Of a stretch of 64,000 nucleotides of DNA, positions 9,265 through 18,584 are shown in pieces. The notes under the pieces are model-generated. The model did no database searches. It saw only the letters and a list, made by a program, of their open reading frames with translations, and was not told where the DNA came from. Each line of letters begins with the position of its first letter. Positions within the stretch are counted from its first letter, which is position 1. Source of the DNA: Muricauda sp. SCSIO 64092. GTDB taxonomy: Bacteria > Bacteroidota > Bacteroidia > Flavobacteriales > Flavobacteriaceae. The stretch is from contig NZ_CP095413.1 of the NCBI RefSeq assembly GCF_023016285.1, positions 2,480,001 through 2,544,000 of the forward strand. Direction: 5' to 3'. Both the position numbers and the translations under genes were made by a program.

Positions 9265-10033
9265 AATACAACACGCGCTGTATTTCCTCATCATAGAAGG
9301 AAGCGTGGTCGGCCACTACATCACCGATAACCAAGATGCCGGGTTGACTTACATCGATGGTCTTAAATACCTTTTCCGTGGAATTCAGTGTGGCTGTGAT
9401 ACAATTTTCTGTGGGAAGCGTTCCGTTTTGAATAAGGGCAATTGGGGTGAGCCCCGACCGGTAATCCCTTACCAATTCAGCGATTTGGTGAATTTTTCGT
9501 ACGCCCATTAAAATCACCAAAGTGGCAGAGGATTTCGCAGCAAGTTGCAAATCCTTGGAAAAGCTACCATCCTTAGTGGTGGCCGTCATGACCCAGAAAC
9601 TGGTACTGACCCCGCGTTTGGTCAAAGGGATACCTTGACCGCCCGGAACCGAAATGGCACTTGAGACCCCAGGAATGACCTCGACCGAAATTCCGAAGGA
9701 TTCCAAATATTCAATTTCTTCGGAAGCCCTTCCAAAAACAAAAGGGTCGCCTCCCTTTAACCGTACTACCCTATTCTTGCTGAGTGCACATTCCAGTAAA
9801 AGTTTATGGATTTCAACTTGTGATATGCTGTGTTTTCCACTACGTTTTCCTACGTATATATGTTGTGCGCCTGGTTTTGAATGATCCAAAAGTTTTGGAT
9901 TGACCAATGCATCATATAAAATAACATCGGCTTGTTGAATTATACGTAAACCAGCAATAGTTATCAGGTCTTCACGGCCGGGACCGGCTCCTACCAAAGT
10001 CACTTTTTTCTGTATATCCGTTTTAAACTCCAT
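9254..10033 (-). CDS. cobA: Uroporphyrinogen-III C-methyltransferase (SUMT)
   Basis: It methylates uroporphyrinogen III twice with S-adenosylmethionine to give precorrin-2, the first step toward siroheme, the cofactor of NirB. The 259-residue protein shows the SUMT landmarks VTLVGAGPGREDLITIAGL near the N-terminus, VRLKGGDPFVFGRASEE in the middle, then VIPGVSSAISVPGGQGIPLTKRG. No CysG dehydrogenase domain is fused; that activity is encoded by the Met8-like gene at 15693-16286. The ATG at 10033 is preferred because upstream in-frame residues are not part of the fold. The gene is divergent from nirB across a 112-bp region with two TACGTA sites; two further copies lie inside its 5' coding part (9851, 9943). 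Confidence 0.92.
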   Translation of the reverse strand: MEFKTDIQKKVTLVGAGPGREDLITIAGLRIIQQADVILYDALVNPKLLDHSKPGAQHIYVGKRSGKHSISQVEIHKLLLECALSKNRVVRLKGGDPFVFGRASEEIEYLESFGISVEVIPGVSSAISVPGGQGIPLTKRGVSTSFWVMTATTKDGSFSKDLQLAAKSSATLVILMGVRKIHQIAELVRDYRSGLTPIALIQNGTLPTENCITATLNSTEKVFKTIDVSQPGILVIGDVVADHASFYDEEIQRVLYSYL

Positions 10034-10072
10034 AATCAAATACGGGGGTATTTGCAAAAACCGCAACAAGAA

Positions 10073-10121
10073 TACGTAATTATTTTGATATAATCACATA
10101 AAAAATAAGTATTAATACGTA
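10073..10121. promoter_or_regulatory. TACGTA palindromes in the cobA-nirB divergent region
   Basis: TACGTA lies at 10073-10078 (40 bases from the cobA start) and 10116-10121 (25 bases from the nirB start), 43 bp or about four turns apart. Flanks read AATACGTAAT in both copies, so the match extends to ten bases. The second copy is close enough to nirB to overlap its transcription start. An operator role is inference. Confidence 0.5.
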
Positions 10122-10145
10122 ATATTGCTTTTCAAAATCGAAGCA

Positions 10146-12665
10146 ATGCAACGGATAGTAGTCATTGGAAACGGAATGGTAGGGTACAAGTTCTGTGAGA
10201 AATTGGTGGGCCTTGCCAAGCCGGGGGCACTGGACATCACGGTATTTGGCGAAGAACCGCGGCCCGCATACGATAGGGTTCATTTAAGTGCCTATTTTGA
10301 AAATCGGGATGCCAGGTCATTGGAACTTGCTCCAGCCTCGTGGTACGGCGACAATGGGATTGCGTTGATTACCAACCAGTATGTCAGCGATATTGATAAA
10401 GAAAATAAAACCATCCAAACCAAATCCGGCGAAACCCATACCTATGATCAGTTAGTCTTGGCCACGGGTTCTGCGCCCTTTGTGCCGCCCATACAAGGTG
10501 TTGAAAAAGATGGTGTTTTTGTTTATCGAACTATTGAGGATTTGGAGGGTATGATGGCCTATGCCGAAAAAGTAAAGGATAAAAAAACCAATGGGAAAAC
10601 GGCTATTCTTGGAGGGGGCCTACTGGGACTTGAAGCTGGAAAAGCGGTCTTGGACATGGGTTTGGAGCCCCATGTTGTGGAATTTGCCCCCAAGCTTATG
10701 CCCCGTCAATTGGATGCCCGAAGTAGTAAAGTACTACAATTGACCTTGGAGTCCCTGGGTATCCATATCCACCTGAGTAAAACCACCAACCAAATTTTGG
10801 GCAATGGGGCCATTACCGGTATGGAGTTTGGCGAGGATGACAAACTGGATGTGGACATGCTCATCATTTCGGCGGGAATTCGCCCTAGGGACGAACTTGC
10901 TAAAACCTGTGGTTTGGAAACGGGAACACGTGGGGGCATTGTAGTGAACAACAGAATGCAGACCTCAGACCCATCCATTTATGCCATTGGCGAAGTGGCG
11001 CTCTATAACCAAATGATTTATGGTCTGGTCGCCCCGGGTTATGATATGGCCAAGGTTGCGGCCAATCAAATAATGGGCGACACCGATGAAGTAATGCCTA
11101 ACGACATTGATATGTCCACCAAACTAAAATTGATCGGGGTTGATGTGGCGAGCTTTGGAAGACCATTTATGCCAGCGGATAAGGGCCATTCCATCATTTT
11201 TGAGAATAAAACAAAACGACTGTACAAGCGTATCAACGTAAGTCATGACGGGAAAACCTTATTGGGAGGAATTTTAGTTGGGGATGCCGGGGATTACAAT
11301 ATTCTTCACCAAATGTACCTGAATGGGATGGCACTTCCTGAAAATGCCGAGGAGTTGGTCGTAGGTGCGCGTGGTGAAGGGGGCGCTGCCCTTGGCAGTG
11401 CCATGGATTTGCCCGATACTGCCCAAATTTGTTCTTGCGAAAGTGTCTCCAAAGGTGACATTTGCAATTCCCTTCTAAATGGGGAAAGCAGTACATTAAA
11501 GGACATTGTTTCCTGTACCAAAGCAACTACCGGTTGTGGTGGCTGTAAGCCAATGGTGGTGGATTTGGTCAATGAGACCTTAAAATCGATGGGAAAAGTG
11601 GTTAAGGAGGTCATCTGTGAACACTTTCAATACACCCGAGCGGAGTTGTACGACATAGTGAGGGTCAAGGGTATTACTTCTTATAACGAAGCCTTGGATA
11701 CCGTTGGAAAAGGGGATGGATGCGAGGTTTGTAAACCTGCCCTGGCCTCGATCTTTGCAACAATTTATAACGATACTGCCAACAAGGAAGCGGTAATCCA
11801 AGATTCAAACGACCGCTTTTTGGCCAATATTCAACGAAACGGATCCTATTCCGTAGTACCCAGGATTCCTGGTGGGGAGATTACGCCCGAAAAGTTAATT
11901 GTCCTGGGACAGGTCGCTAAAAAATACGGCCTCTACACCAAAATTACGGGGGGGCAACGTATTGATCTATTTGGGGCCGAACTGAATGACCTTCCAGCGA
12001 TTTGGCAAGAATTGATCGCTGCGGGCTTCGAAAGCGGCCACGCTTATGGCAAGGCCTTACGAACCGTAAAAAGCTGCGTGGGTTCTACCTGGTGCCGCTA
12101 TGGAATGGATGAAAGTGTCAGCTTCGCCATCGAACTGGAAGAACGTTATAAGGGGCTTCGTTCACCCCATAAATTAAAAGGCGGGGTCTCCGGTTGCATC
12201 CGTGAATGTGCCGAAGCCCGTGGTAAGGATTTTGGCGTTATCGCCGTGGAAGGGGGATGGAACCTTTATGTATGTGGAAATGGTGGTGCAAAACCCAAGC
12301 ACGCGTTGTTGCTGGCAGAACAAATAGACAATAAAACGGTGATTAAATATCTGGATCGTTTCTTAATGTACTACATCCGTACCGCGGCACCCTTAATGCG
12401 AACCGCAGCCTGGTTGGAAAAGCTTGAGGGGGGTATTGAGCAATTAAAACGGATTGTGGTCGAAGACAGTCTGTGTCTTGGGGATGAACTGGAATTGCAA
12501 ATGCAGGCCTTGGTCGACCGTTATGAATGTGAGTGGAAGCAAGCCGTGGAAAACGATGAAATCAGAAAACGTTTTCAGCATTTTGTGAATACCGAAGATC
12601 GTGATGACCATATGGTTTTTGTACCCATGCGCGAACAAAAAAAGCCCGAAGCCTGGGCCACTTAA
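10146..12665 (+). CDS. nirB: Nitrite reductase [NAD(P)H], large subunit
   Basis: Reduces nitrite to ammonium with NAD(P)H. The 839-residue length is normal for NirB. In order: FAD/NAD-binding Rossmann domains (IVVIGNGMVGYKF at the start, AILGGGLLGLEAG at about 155-170), a BFD-like [2Fe-2S] domain with clustered cysteines at about 429-465 (CSCES, CTKATTGCGGC), a second small cysteine pair (CEVC), then the ferredoxin-like and sulfite/nitrite reductase domains. The siroheme/[4Fe-4S] ligands are in CVGSTWC (about 644-650) and CIRECAE (about 684-688). I chose ATG 10146 since the GNGMVG fold starts right there. nirD follows after 10 bases. Confidence 0.95.
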   Translation: MQRIVVIGNGMVGYKFCEKLVGLAKPGALDITVFGEEPRPAYDRVHLSAYFENRDARSLELAPASWYGDNGIALITNQYVSDIDKENKTIQTKSGETHTYDQLVLATGSAPFVPPIQGVEKDGVFVYRTIEDLEGMMAYAEKVKDKKTNGKTAILGGGLLGLEAGKAVLDMGLEPHVVEFAPKLMPRQLDARSSKVLQLTLESLGIHIHLSKTTNQILGNGAITGMEFGEDDKLDVDMLIISAGIRPRDELAKTCGLETGTRGGIVVNNRMQTSDPSIYAIGEVALYNQMIYGLVAPGYDMAKVAANQIMGDTDEVMPNDIDMSTKLKLIGVDVASFGRPFMPADKGHSIIFENKTKRLYKRINVSHDGKTLLGGILVGDAGDYNILHQMYLNGMALPENAEELVVGARGEGGAALGSAMDLPDTAQICSCESVSKGDICNSLLNGESSTLKDIVSCTKATTGCGGCKPMVVDLVNETLKSMGKVVKEVICEHFQYTRAELYDIVRVKGITSYNEALDTVGKGDGCEVCKPALASIFATIYNDTANKEAVIQDSNDRFLANIQRNGSYSVVPRIPGGEITPEKLIVLGQVAKKYGLYTKITGGQRIDLFGAELNDLPAIWQELIAAGFESGHAYGKALRTVKSCVGSTWCRYGMDESVSFAIELEERYKGLRSPHKLKGGVSGCIRECAEARGKDFGVIAVEGGWNLYVCGNGGAKPKHALLLAEQIDNKTVIKYLDRFLMYYIRTAAPLMRTAAWLEKLEGGIEQLKRIVVEDSLCLGDELELQMQALVDRYECEWKQAVENDEIRKRFQHFVNTEDRDDHMVFVPMREQKKPEAWAT

Positions 12666-12675
12666 AACGATAAAA

Positions 12676-13053
12676 ATGGAAGCAGTGTTAGAAGCCTACC
12701 AAAGTACGGATACAAACGCAGTAACAACATGGTTCAAGGCGTGTACCGTTAAAAGCATTCCGGAGAATGGCGGAGCGTGTGTAAAATACAGGGACAAGCA
12801 AATAGCCATCTTCAATTTTGCGCGAAAAAATGTTTGGTACGCCTGTCAAAATCTATGTCCCCATAAAATGGAAATGGTGCTTTCCCGAGGAATGATCGGT
12901 GATGCCGAGGGTATTGCCAAAGTGGCCTGCCCATTGCACAAAAAAACATTCTCATTGGAGAGTGGGGAAAATCTGAATGGGGACTTGCCAGCGATTGCGA
13001 CCTATCCCGTAAAAATTGAGGACGGATTTGTGTATCTTGGTTTTTCGGAATAA
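12676..13053 (+). CDS. nirD: Nitrite reductase small subunit, Rieske-type
   Basis: A 125-residue partner of NirB. It has the NirD Rieske fold: the CQNLCPHKMEMVLSRG segment and the later CPLHKKTFSLESGENL segment carry Cys/His pairs (NLCPH and ACPLH), so it may bind a [2Fe-2S] cluster, unlike some enterobacterial NirD that lost the ligands. The ATG at 12676 starts 10 bases after nirB ends, which implies co-transcription and stoichiometric expression. The 160-bp inverted-repeat element starts two bases after its stop codon. Confidence 0.92.
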   Translation: MEAVLEAYQSTDTNAVTTWFKACTVKSIPENGGACVKYRDKQIAIFNFARKNVWYACQNLCPHKMEMVLSRGMIGDAEGIAKVACPLHKKTFSLESGENLNGDLPAIATYPVKIEDGFVYLGFSE

Positions 13054-13054
13054 A

Positions 13055-13214
13055 GAAGTGATTTAAACTTTTTCCATTTGCTAAAAAATTGTCCTTTTTT
13101 GCCCATTTTTCTTCTTTTTTTCCTTCCATAGCCCTGCTATGCAACTCAAAAACGCTTTCAAATGGTCAAAAAATGCCTAATTTTCGCCTAAACGCAAAAA
13201 GTTTAAATCACTTC
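13055..13214. mobile_element. MITE-like element with 19-bp perfect terminal inverted repeats
   Basis: The arms 13055-13073 and 13196-13214 are exact reverse complements over 19 bases (GAAGTGATTTAAACTTTTT). Similarity continues inward with mismatches for about another 36 bases: each arm, read inward, has an ATT-rich block, a T6 run and then a CCATTT motif. A small internal hairpin CATAG-CCCTG-CTATG lies near 13128-13142. There is no credible coding sequence. AAA flanks both ends and could be a short target duplication, but the context is A-rich. It fills most of the 178 bases between nirD and the DUF4202 gene, and its transcript would fold into a long hairpin that could also end or stabilise the nirBD mRNA. 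Confidence 0.6.
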
Positions 13215-13231
13215 AAAGAAAAACCCTTGTC

Positions 13232-13819
13232 ATGGAGGCTTCCCAAAAACTGAGCAAGGCATTTGAATTTTTTGATGCGGCCAATGCCAAAGACCCAAAT
13301 ACCGAAATATTTGAAGGGAAAACCTATCCCAAGGAACTGCTTTATGCCAGGCGGATGACCGCGGTGCTCAACGAATTTGAACCAGAAGCGTCGGAAGCTT
13401 TGCAACTCACTGCCCGTTGTCAACATATTTGCCGGTGGGAAATTCCCCGGGAATCGTACGAGATGAATCGGGTAGGCTATTTGCAGTGGCGACAGGAACT
13501 GAAAAAATTCCATGCCCAAAAAGCCAGTGACATTTTGGCCAAGATAGGTTACGAAAAGCAGCTGATCGATCGGGTCACCTTCCTATTGCTCAAAAAGAAA
13601 TTGAAGAGGGATGAAGAAACCCAAACCTTGGAAGACGTGATATGTTTGGTTTTCCTAAAATACTATTACGAGCCTTTTTTGGTAAAACACGATGATGATA
13701 AAATCATTTCCATATTACAAAAGACCTGGAAAAAGATGTCCGGGAAAGGACAACAATCTGCCTTACAACTGGATTTCTCCAATAGGGGGGGCGATTTGAT
13801 AGCCAAGGCCCTGGCGTAA
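13232..13819 (+). CDS. DUF4202 family protein
   Basis: A 195-residue cytoplasmic protein matching the DUF4202 family in length and motifs: KAFEFFDAANAKDPN near the N-terminus, then TARCQHICRWEIPR and YLQWRQELKKFHA with conserved His, Cys and Arg residues, and a KYYYEPFL segment followed by a helical C-terminus. The family has no established biochemical role that I can cite. The H-x-x-R-W and H-A pattern suggests metal or nucleotide binding in an all-helical fold, but this is speculation. It sits between nirD and the nitrate sensor kinase on the same strand, so a role in nitrogen assimilation is plausible. Only 9 bases separate it from the kinase gene. Confidence 0.75.
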   Translation: MEASQKLSKAFEFFDAANAKDPNTEIFEGKTYPKELLYARRMTAVLNEFEPEASEALQLTARCQHICRWEIPRESYEMNRVGYLQWRQELKKFHAQKASDILAKIGYEKQLIDRVTFLLLKKKLKRDEETQTLEDVICLVFLKYYYEPFLVKHDDDKIISILQKTWKKMSGKGQQSALQLDFSNRGGDLIAKALA

Positions 13820-13828
13820 TTTATTGCC

Positions 13829-15706
13829 ATGCAACAGACCGAAGAAAAGAACACAAACGGATTACATCGCAGCTTGGATACGGAAACGTTTCTGCGCGTT
13901 CGTAAGTGGTATTTGACGGCATTGGCGGCAATTGCCCTAACGGTAATTATTGCCCAAGTATTGATCCAACAACACTTGGATTCCCAATTGGATGATTCAC
14001 GGGTGATCAATGTAGCGGGGCGACAACGCGCCTATAGTCAAAAATTGGTCAAAGAGGCACTTCAGTTAAGTACAATTTCGGCGTCAGCGCTCGAAAAGGA
14101 AAAGGTGTTACAGGAGTTAAAAACCACGCTTTATGTGTGGAAAGTATCACATGAAGGGCTACAAAACGGCAATGATAGTATTGGGTTGCCCAAGGAGGAA
14201 AATGCTTTGATACTGGCACTTTTTCAGGATGTGTCGCCCCACCATACGGCCATGGTCGCCTCGGCCAATGAAATTTTGGAAGCTTTTGGCTCAACAAACG
14301 ATTCCCTGCCCCCAAATATTGAGCCCCAACTCCAAAGAATTTTATCCAACGAGAAACAGTTTCTTCAAAAAATGGATGCCATCGTGAATGCGTATGATGC
14401 CATCAGCAAACAGCAATTACAGCAACTGAAGTTGAAAGAGTATATTTTGCTGGGGGTTTCACTTTTGATACTATTGCTGGAGGTGCTTTTTATTTTTAGG
14501 CCGCTGTCCATTCAGATACGGGAAACGATAGCCAATTTATTGCAAGGACGGATCCAGTCCGAAGAGGACAATAAAAAGATTAAAAAAATCTTCAAGGAGA
14601 AGGAAGAATCCCTCCGGGAACTTCAGGAACTCAATTTTGCGATTGATAATGCAGCACTTTTTGCAAGCATACGAATGGATGGTAATGTAGTATTTATAAG
14701 CAAAAAGTTTTTGAACCTATTGGGGGAACGAAAGTTGATAGGAAATGCCCATCTTTCAGAAATCTTGACACAAGACGAAGGGCAACAACAGTATCTACGT
14801 GAAATTTTGAGCTCAAGAAGCAAAAACATCCGCACCGAGGAAATCGAAATAACCACGAAAACCAATGAACGTATTTGGTTGGATATGTCCATAATCCCCA
14901 TTTATCAATCACGTGAGAAGCAGAGCATTCTTATTTTGTGCTCGGACATCACGGAACGCAAAAAACATCAGGATAAAATTGAACAATTGACCAAGCAAAA
15001 CTATGAGGACCTTATGCAGCAGAAACAGCTTCAAGCGAGCCAAATAGTAGCGGGACAAGAAGAAGAACGCAAGCGCATTGCCAAAGATATCCATGATGGC
15101 ATTGGGCAAATGCTTACCGCATTAAAATTCAATATTGAGTCCATCGATTCCAAGCAGCAGGAAAAAACCGAGGAAAAAATCACCTATTTAAAGGAGTTGG
15201 CCTCGGAACTGATCAAAGGGGTAAGAACCGCCACCTTCAACCTCACCCCACCGGAATTGGGTGACCATGGGATTTTCCCTGCCTTGCAGAAAATGACCCG
15301 GGAACTCAGCAAACTTACTGGTAAAAACATCCTATTTGAGAACAAGGTGAAGGATGCCATTCGATTTGACTCGCTGGCAGAGACCAACATTTATCGCGTT
15401 ACCCAAGAAGCAGTCAATAATGCCATTAAATATGCGGATTCCAATTATATTTTGGTCACGTTGAATTTGACCGATGATTTATTGAGCGTTGTAATTGATG
15501 ATGATGGCAAAGGATTTGACCCAACTACATTAAAAGGGGCTCCAAAGAACAATAGCGAAGGGGGTATGGGCGTATTCTTTATGAAAGAACGCATTGGGTA
15601 CATCAACGGGCGATTGTTTTTTAACTCTGCACCAAACGAAGGAACCCGGGTTACCATCAACTATAGATTAAACCAAAAAAAGGAAATGGTCGATGGAACG
15701 GAATGA
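13829..15706 (+). CDS. NarX-like nitrate/nitrite sensor histidine kinase with PilJ-type sensor and PAS domain
   Basis: An inner-membrane sensor kinase of 625 residues. TM1 spans about residues 28-47 and TM2 about 205-223. The periplasmic part opens with VINVAGRQRAYSQKL (60-73), which matches the P-box of NarX/PilJ-type sensors where the conserved arginine helps bind nitrate. A PAS domain follows at about 265-385, then a dimerisation domain with phospho-acceptor H422 (AKDIHDGIGQML) and an HATPase_c domain with N-box TQEAVNNAIKYA and DDDGKGFD. HisKA_3 kinases pair with LuxR-type regulators, which points to the one at 2625-3314. Unlike enterobacterial NarX it has a PAS domain in place of the cysteine-rich linker. 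Its 3' end overlaps the next gene by 14 bases. Confidence 0.88.
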   Translation: MQQTEEKNTNGLHRSLDTETFLRVRKWYLTALAAIALTVIIAQVLIQQHLDSQLDDSRVINVAGRQRAYSQKLVKEALQLSTISASALEKEKVLQELKTTLYVWKVSHEGLQNGNDSIGLPKEENALILALFQDVSPHHTAMVASANEILEAFGSTNDSLPPNIEPQLQRILSNEKQFLQKMDAIVNAYDAISKQQLQQLKLKEYILLGVSLLILLLEVLFIFRPLSIQIRETIANLLQGRIQSEEDNKKIKKIFKEKEESLRELQELNFAIDNAALFASIRMDGNVVFISKKFLNLLGERKLIGNAHLSEILTQDEGQQQYLREILSSRSKNIRTEEIEITTKTNERIWLDMSIIPIYQSREKQSILILCSDITERKKHQDKIEQLTKQNYEDLMQQKQLQASQIVAGQEEERKRIAKDIHDGIGQMLTALKFNIESIDSKQQEKTEEKITYLKELASELIKGVRTATFNLTPPELGDHGIFPALQKMTRELSKLTGKNILFENKVKDAIRFDSLAETNIYRVTQEAVNNAIKYADSNYILVTLNLTDDLLSVVIDDDGKGFDPTTLKGAPKNNSEGGMGVFFMKERIGYINGRLFFNSAPNEGTRVTINYRLNQKKEMVDGTE

Positions 15707-16286
15707 ACTCTATCCCGTCTTTTTAAAGGTAAGTGACCTTAACGTACTTATTGTTGGCGGCGGATATGTCGCCGAGGAAAAGTTGACTTTTTTATTAAAA
15801 TCCAGTCCAAACGCAAGGGTGGAAATGATTTCACCTATGTATCGGGAAGGAACAATTGCCCTGGCGGAAAGGCACAATATAACAATGACCAAGGGCAACT
15901 ACCGGAGACGTTTGCTGAAAAACAAACACATTGTCATTGCCACTACGAACGTGCCCAAAATCAACGAAAAGGTCTACAATGATTGTAGAAAGCGGGCCAT
16001 TTTGGTCAATGTTGCGGACAATCCGCCCTTATGCGATTTTTATATGGGCGGTATTGTGACCAAAGGCAATGTTAAAATAGCCATATCCACCAATGGAAAG
16101 TCACCGACCACTGCAAAAAGGTTACGCCAATTCTTTGAAGATGTGCTCCCGGAAAAGGTGGATGACCTGGTTAAAAACCTCAACACATATCGGAAAACCC
16201 TTAAGGGTGGCTTTGAGGAAAAAGTAGCGACCTTAAATGAACTTACCAAAGGGTTGGTACAACAAAAGGATGCTGATGAAAATTAG
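15693..16286 (+). CDS. Precorrin-2 dehydrogenase / sirohydrochlorin ferrochelatase, Met8/CysG N-terminal type
   Basis: A 197-residue protein that would oxidise precorrin-2 with NAD and insert iron to give siroheme for NirB. Seen: a Rossmann motif in LNVLIVGGGYVAEEKL (residues 14-29), IVIATTNVPKINEKVY, then LVNVADNPPLCDFYMGGIV, the conserved segment with the catalytic aspartate, and IAISTNGKSPTTAKRLR. There is no methyltransferase domain; that step is supplied by cobA at 9254. The start lies 14 bases inside the kinase gene, a translational-coupling arrangement. It ends 44 bases before the convergent sigma54 activator gene. Confidence 0.9.
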   Translation: MERNELYPVFLKVSDLNVLIVGGGYVAEEKLTFLLKSSPNARVEMISPMYREGTIALAERHNITMTKGNYRRRLLKNKHIVIATTNVPKINEKVYNDCRKRAILVNVADNPPLCDFYMGGIVTKGNVKIAISTNGKSPTTAKRLRQFFEDVLPEKVDDLVKNLNTYRKTLKGGFEEKVATLNELTKGLVQQKDADEN

Positions 16287-16330
16287 GATAAAAGGGAATT
16301 CCGTGCGGTTTCGGATATTGAATTCTTTGA

Positions 16331-18457
16331 TCAGGATTTTTTTAAACGGACTTCCTTCTCAATCCCCAATCGTTTCATTTTGGCAAAAAGGGTTTTGTCC
16401 TTCATATCCAAAATGGCCGCAGCACCTTTTGGACCACTGACCCGCCAATTGGTTTTCTCCAATACTTTGATGATATAATCGCGCTGCATGGCCTCAAACG
16501 ATTTGAGGTCTTCCTTGAATTCCGCGGCCCCACCATTCGGAATCCAGGTGCCGGGGTTCAAAATGGTGCCGTTTTCAATAATGACGGCACGTTCGATAAG
16601 GTTCTCCAACTCCCTGATATTTCCTGGAAAGGTGTAGTTCATCAAAGCGGCGATGGTCTTTTTGCTCAATCGCTTAAAGGATTTACCGGCCCGTGCGGAA
16701 TATTTTTTCAAAAAGTATTGCGCCAATAAGGGAATATCGTCCTTGCGCTCACGAAGCGGAATGTTATGAATGGGAAAGACGTTCAGGCGATAAAAAAGGT
16801 CTTCCCGAAACTTCCCGTCCTTGACCATTTTTTCCAAATTCCGATTGGTAGCGGCAACAATCCTCACATTGACCTTTTCCGTTTTGGTTCCGCCCAAAAG
16901 GTCAAATTCACCCTCTTGGATAACACGTAATAATTTCGGTTGTAAATCCAACGGCAACTCGCCAATTTCATCCAAAAATATCGTTCCCCCGTCGGCCAGG
17001 CTAAACTTACCAACCTTGTTTTCGGTGGCCCCGGTAAAGGCTCCTTTTTTGTGTCCGAACAATTCACTTTCAATGAGCTCGGAAGGCAATGTGGCGGCAT
17101 TCACTTTTATCAATGGCTTTTCCTTTCGTTGACTGTTGTCATGAACGGCGCGGGCCAATAATTCCTTTCCGGTCCCGGATTCACCGGTAATAAGAACTGT
17201 GGTGTCCGTAGGGGCTACCTGATTAACTTTTTCAAGCACTTCCCGATATTCATCACTTTGGCAGATGATATTATCAAAATTTACCTCCTGCTTTATCTCC
17301 TCCTTCAGGTATTCGTTTTCAATTTCGAGTTGTGTTTTAAGGGATTTAATTTCTTCCAGGGCCTCAAAAAGCGCCTTGTCCCTTTTGTTTTTTTGGGTGA
17401 CATCCCTAATAATGGCACAGTTCAGGTTTTGCCCTTGATATGTTAAATGGTTTGCGGTTATACTGGCAGGAAATTTTGTGAAGTCCTTTCTCGTGATCAA
17501 CCAATCCAAATTCAACACTTTCTTTTCGATTAGTTCCATAAAATGCTCCCTCCACCATTCTGGGGTGATTTTTTCATCCAGATCATAGATATAAAAATCA
17601 TTAAGTTCACTTTTTGCATACCCAAGATTTTTGGGAACGGCCTCGTTGTACTGCAATAATTTGCCATGGATATCCCAGATGTAAATCAAATCCGGGGCAT
17701 TGTCAATGATCTCTTTGTAAAGTTTTAATCCCAATTCATGTTCTTTTTGGGGGGTGACGTCTTGATAGGTACCAATGATTTTGACGATCTTATCTTTTTG
17801 TACAATGGGCTCGGTAACGCAACGGACATATTTTGAATGCCCGGCAACACCATTAATGGTGAGGACCACATCATAAGAGGCACCGTTACGGATGGCCTTG
17901 CTCAATAAGGTTTTGAGTTCCTCCGATTCCTGGAACAAATGGATTACTTTTCCCGGTAAGAGGTCTTCTTTGTTATCGGTTTCAAAAATCTCAAGGGCCT
18001 GTTTGGTAACCACCAGGGAGCCGTCCTGCAGGTTCAGTTTCCATCCTCCAACATTGGCCATCCGTTCGGCATGGTTCAATAGATTCTTGTAAAAGCTCGA
18101 TTCGGAAATGTCGTTGACAATGGCCGCTATGATTTCTTTTCCATTATTTGAGAAAAAATGGGAAGAAATCTCCACATCATAGAATTCTCCCTTTTTGGTT
18201 TGATGAACAGCCTTAAAGCTATACACACCTTCCTCGCGTACTTTTTGCCAATGGGTTTGCCAACTATCCTGCGTAGAGGTGGGATTTATATCAAATATGC
18301 TAAGCTTTTCAACCTCTTTTCGGGTATAGCCGAGACGCTTTAAAAATTTGCTGTTGGCATAAATGATCTTGCCGGACTCATCCATCCACATAATTTTATA
18401 AGGAAGGTTTTTAAAAAATTGCTCCCGGAACACCTGAAAAGGAATATCCTCACTCAT
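16331..18457 (-). CDS. PAS-domain sigma54-dependent transcriptional activator
   Basis: A cytoplasmic enhancer-binding protein of 708 residues without a receiver domain. Three PAS-type domains occupy roughly residues 10-115, 125-245 and 245-355, followed by a short coiled coil. The AAA+ domain has Walker A GESGTGKE (about 422), the sigma54-contact loop GAFTGA (about 470), a [17 protein letters not shown]alker B region and R-finger segments. A Fis-type helix-turn-helix forms the C-terminus (about 655-700). It should sense a small ligand or redox state through PAS and activate sigma54 promoters. It is divergent from the pirin gene, whose upstream region has a sigma54-like element, and convergent with the Met8-like gene. 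Whether it controls nitrate genes is unknown. Confidence 0.87.
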   Translation of the reverse strand: MSEDIPFQVFREQFFKNLPYKIMWMDESGKIIYANSKFLKRLGYTRKEVEKLSIFDINPTSTQDSWQTHWQKVREEGVYSFKAVHQTKKGEFYDVEISSHFFSNNGKEIIAAIVNDISESSFYKNLLNHAERMANVGGWKLNLQDGSLVVTKQALEIFETDNKEDLLPGKVIHLFQESEELKTLLSKAIRNGASYDVVLTINGVAGHSKYVRCVTEPIVQKDKIVKIIGTYQDVTPQKEHELGLKLYKEIIDNAPDLIYIWDIHGKLLQYNEAVPKNLGYAKSELNDFYIYDLDEKITPEWWREHFMELIEKKVLNLDWLITRKDFTKFPASITANHLTYQGQNLNCAIIRDVTQKNKRDKALFEALEEIKSLKTQLEIENEYLKEEIKQEVNFDNIICQSDEYREVLEKVNQVAPTDTTVLITGESGTGKELLARAVHDNSQRKEKPLIKVNAATLPSELIESELFGHKKGAFTGATENKVGKFSLADGGTIFLDEIGELPLDLQPKLLRVIQEGEFDLLGGTKTEKVNVRIVAATNRNLEKMVKDGKFREDLFYRLNVFPIHNIPLRERKDDIPLLAQYFLKKYSARAGKSFKRLSKKTIAALMNYTFPGNIRELENLIERAVIIENGTILNPGTWIPNGGAAEFKEDLKSFEAMQRDYIIKVLEKTNWRVSGPKGAAAILDMKDKTLFAKMKRLGIEKEVRLKKS

Positions 18458-18584
18458 TTGTTTAAAGTTTTTGCTGTTAAAATAAACATAATATTTCTCA
18501 TATAACAGAAAAGTCTACAATTAGGGATAAAAATTTAATTCTGCAGATCCTTTTAAAATATTGTTTTTCAGATAGATACATTTT

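Noticed and set aside
12812..13144. A 110-codon minus-strand frame over nirD and the inverted-repeat element
   Set aside because: It runs antisense to nirD and into the repeat, with no domain; the coding strand is clearly nirD.
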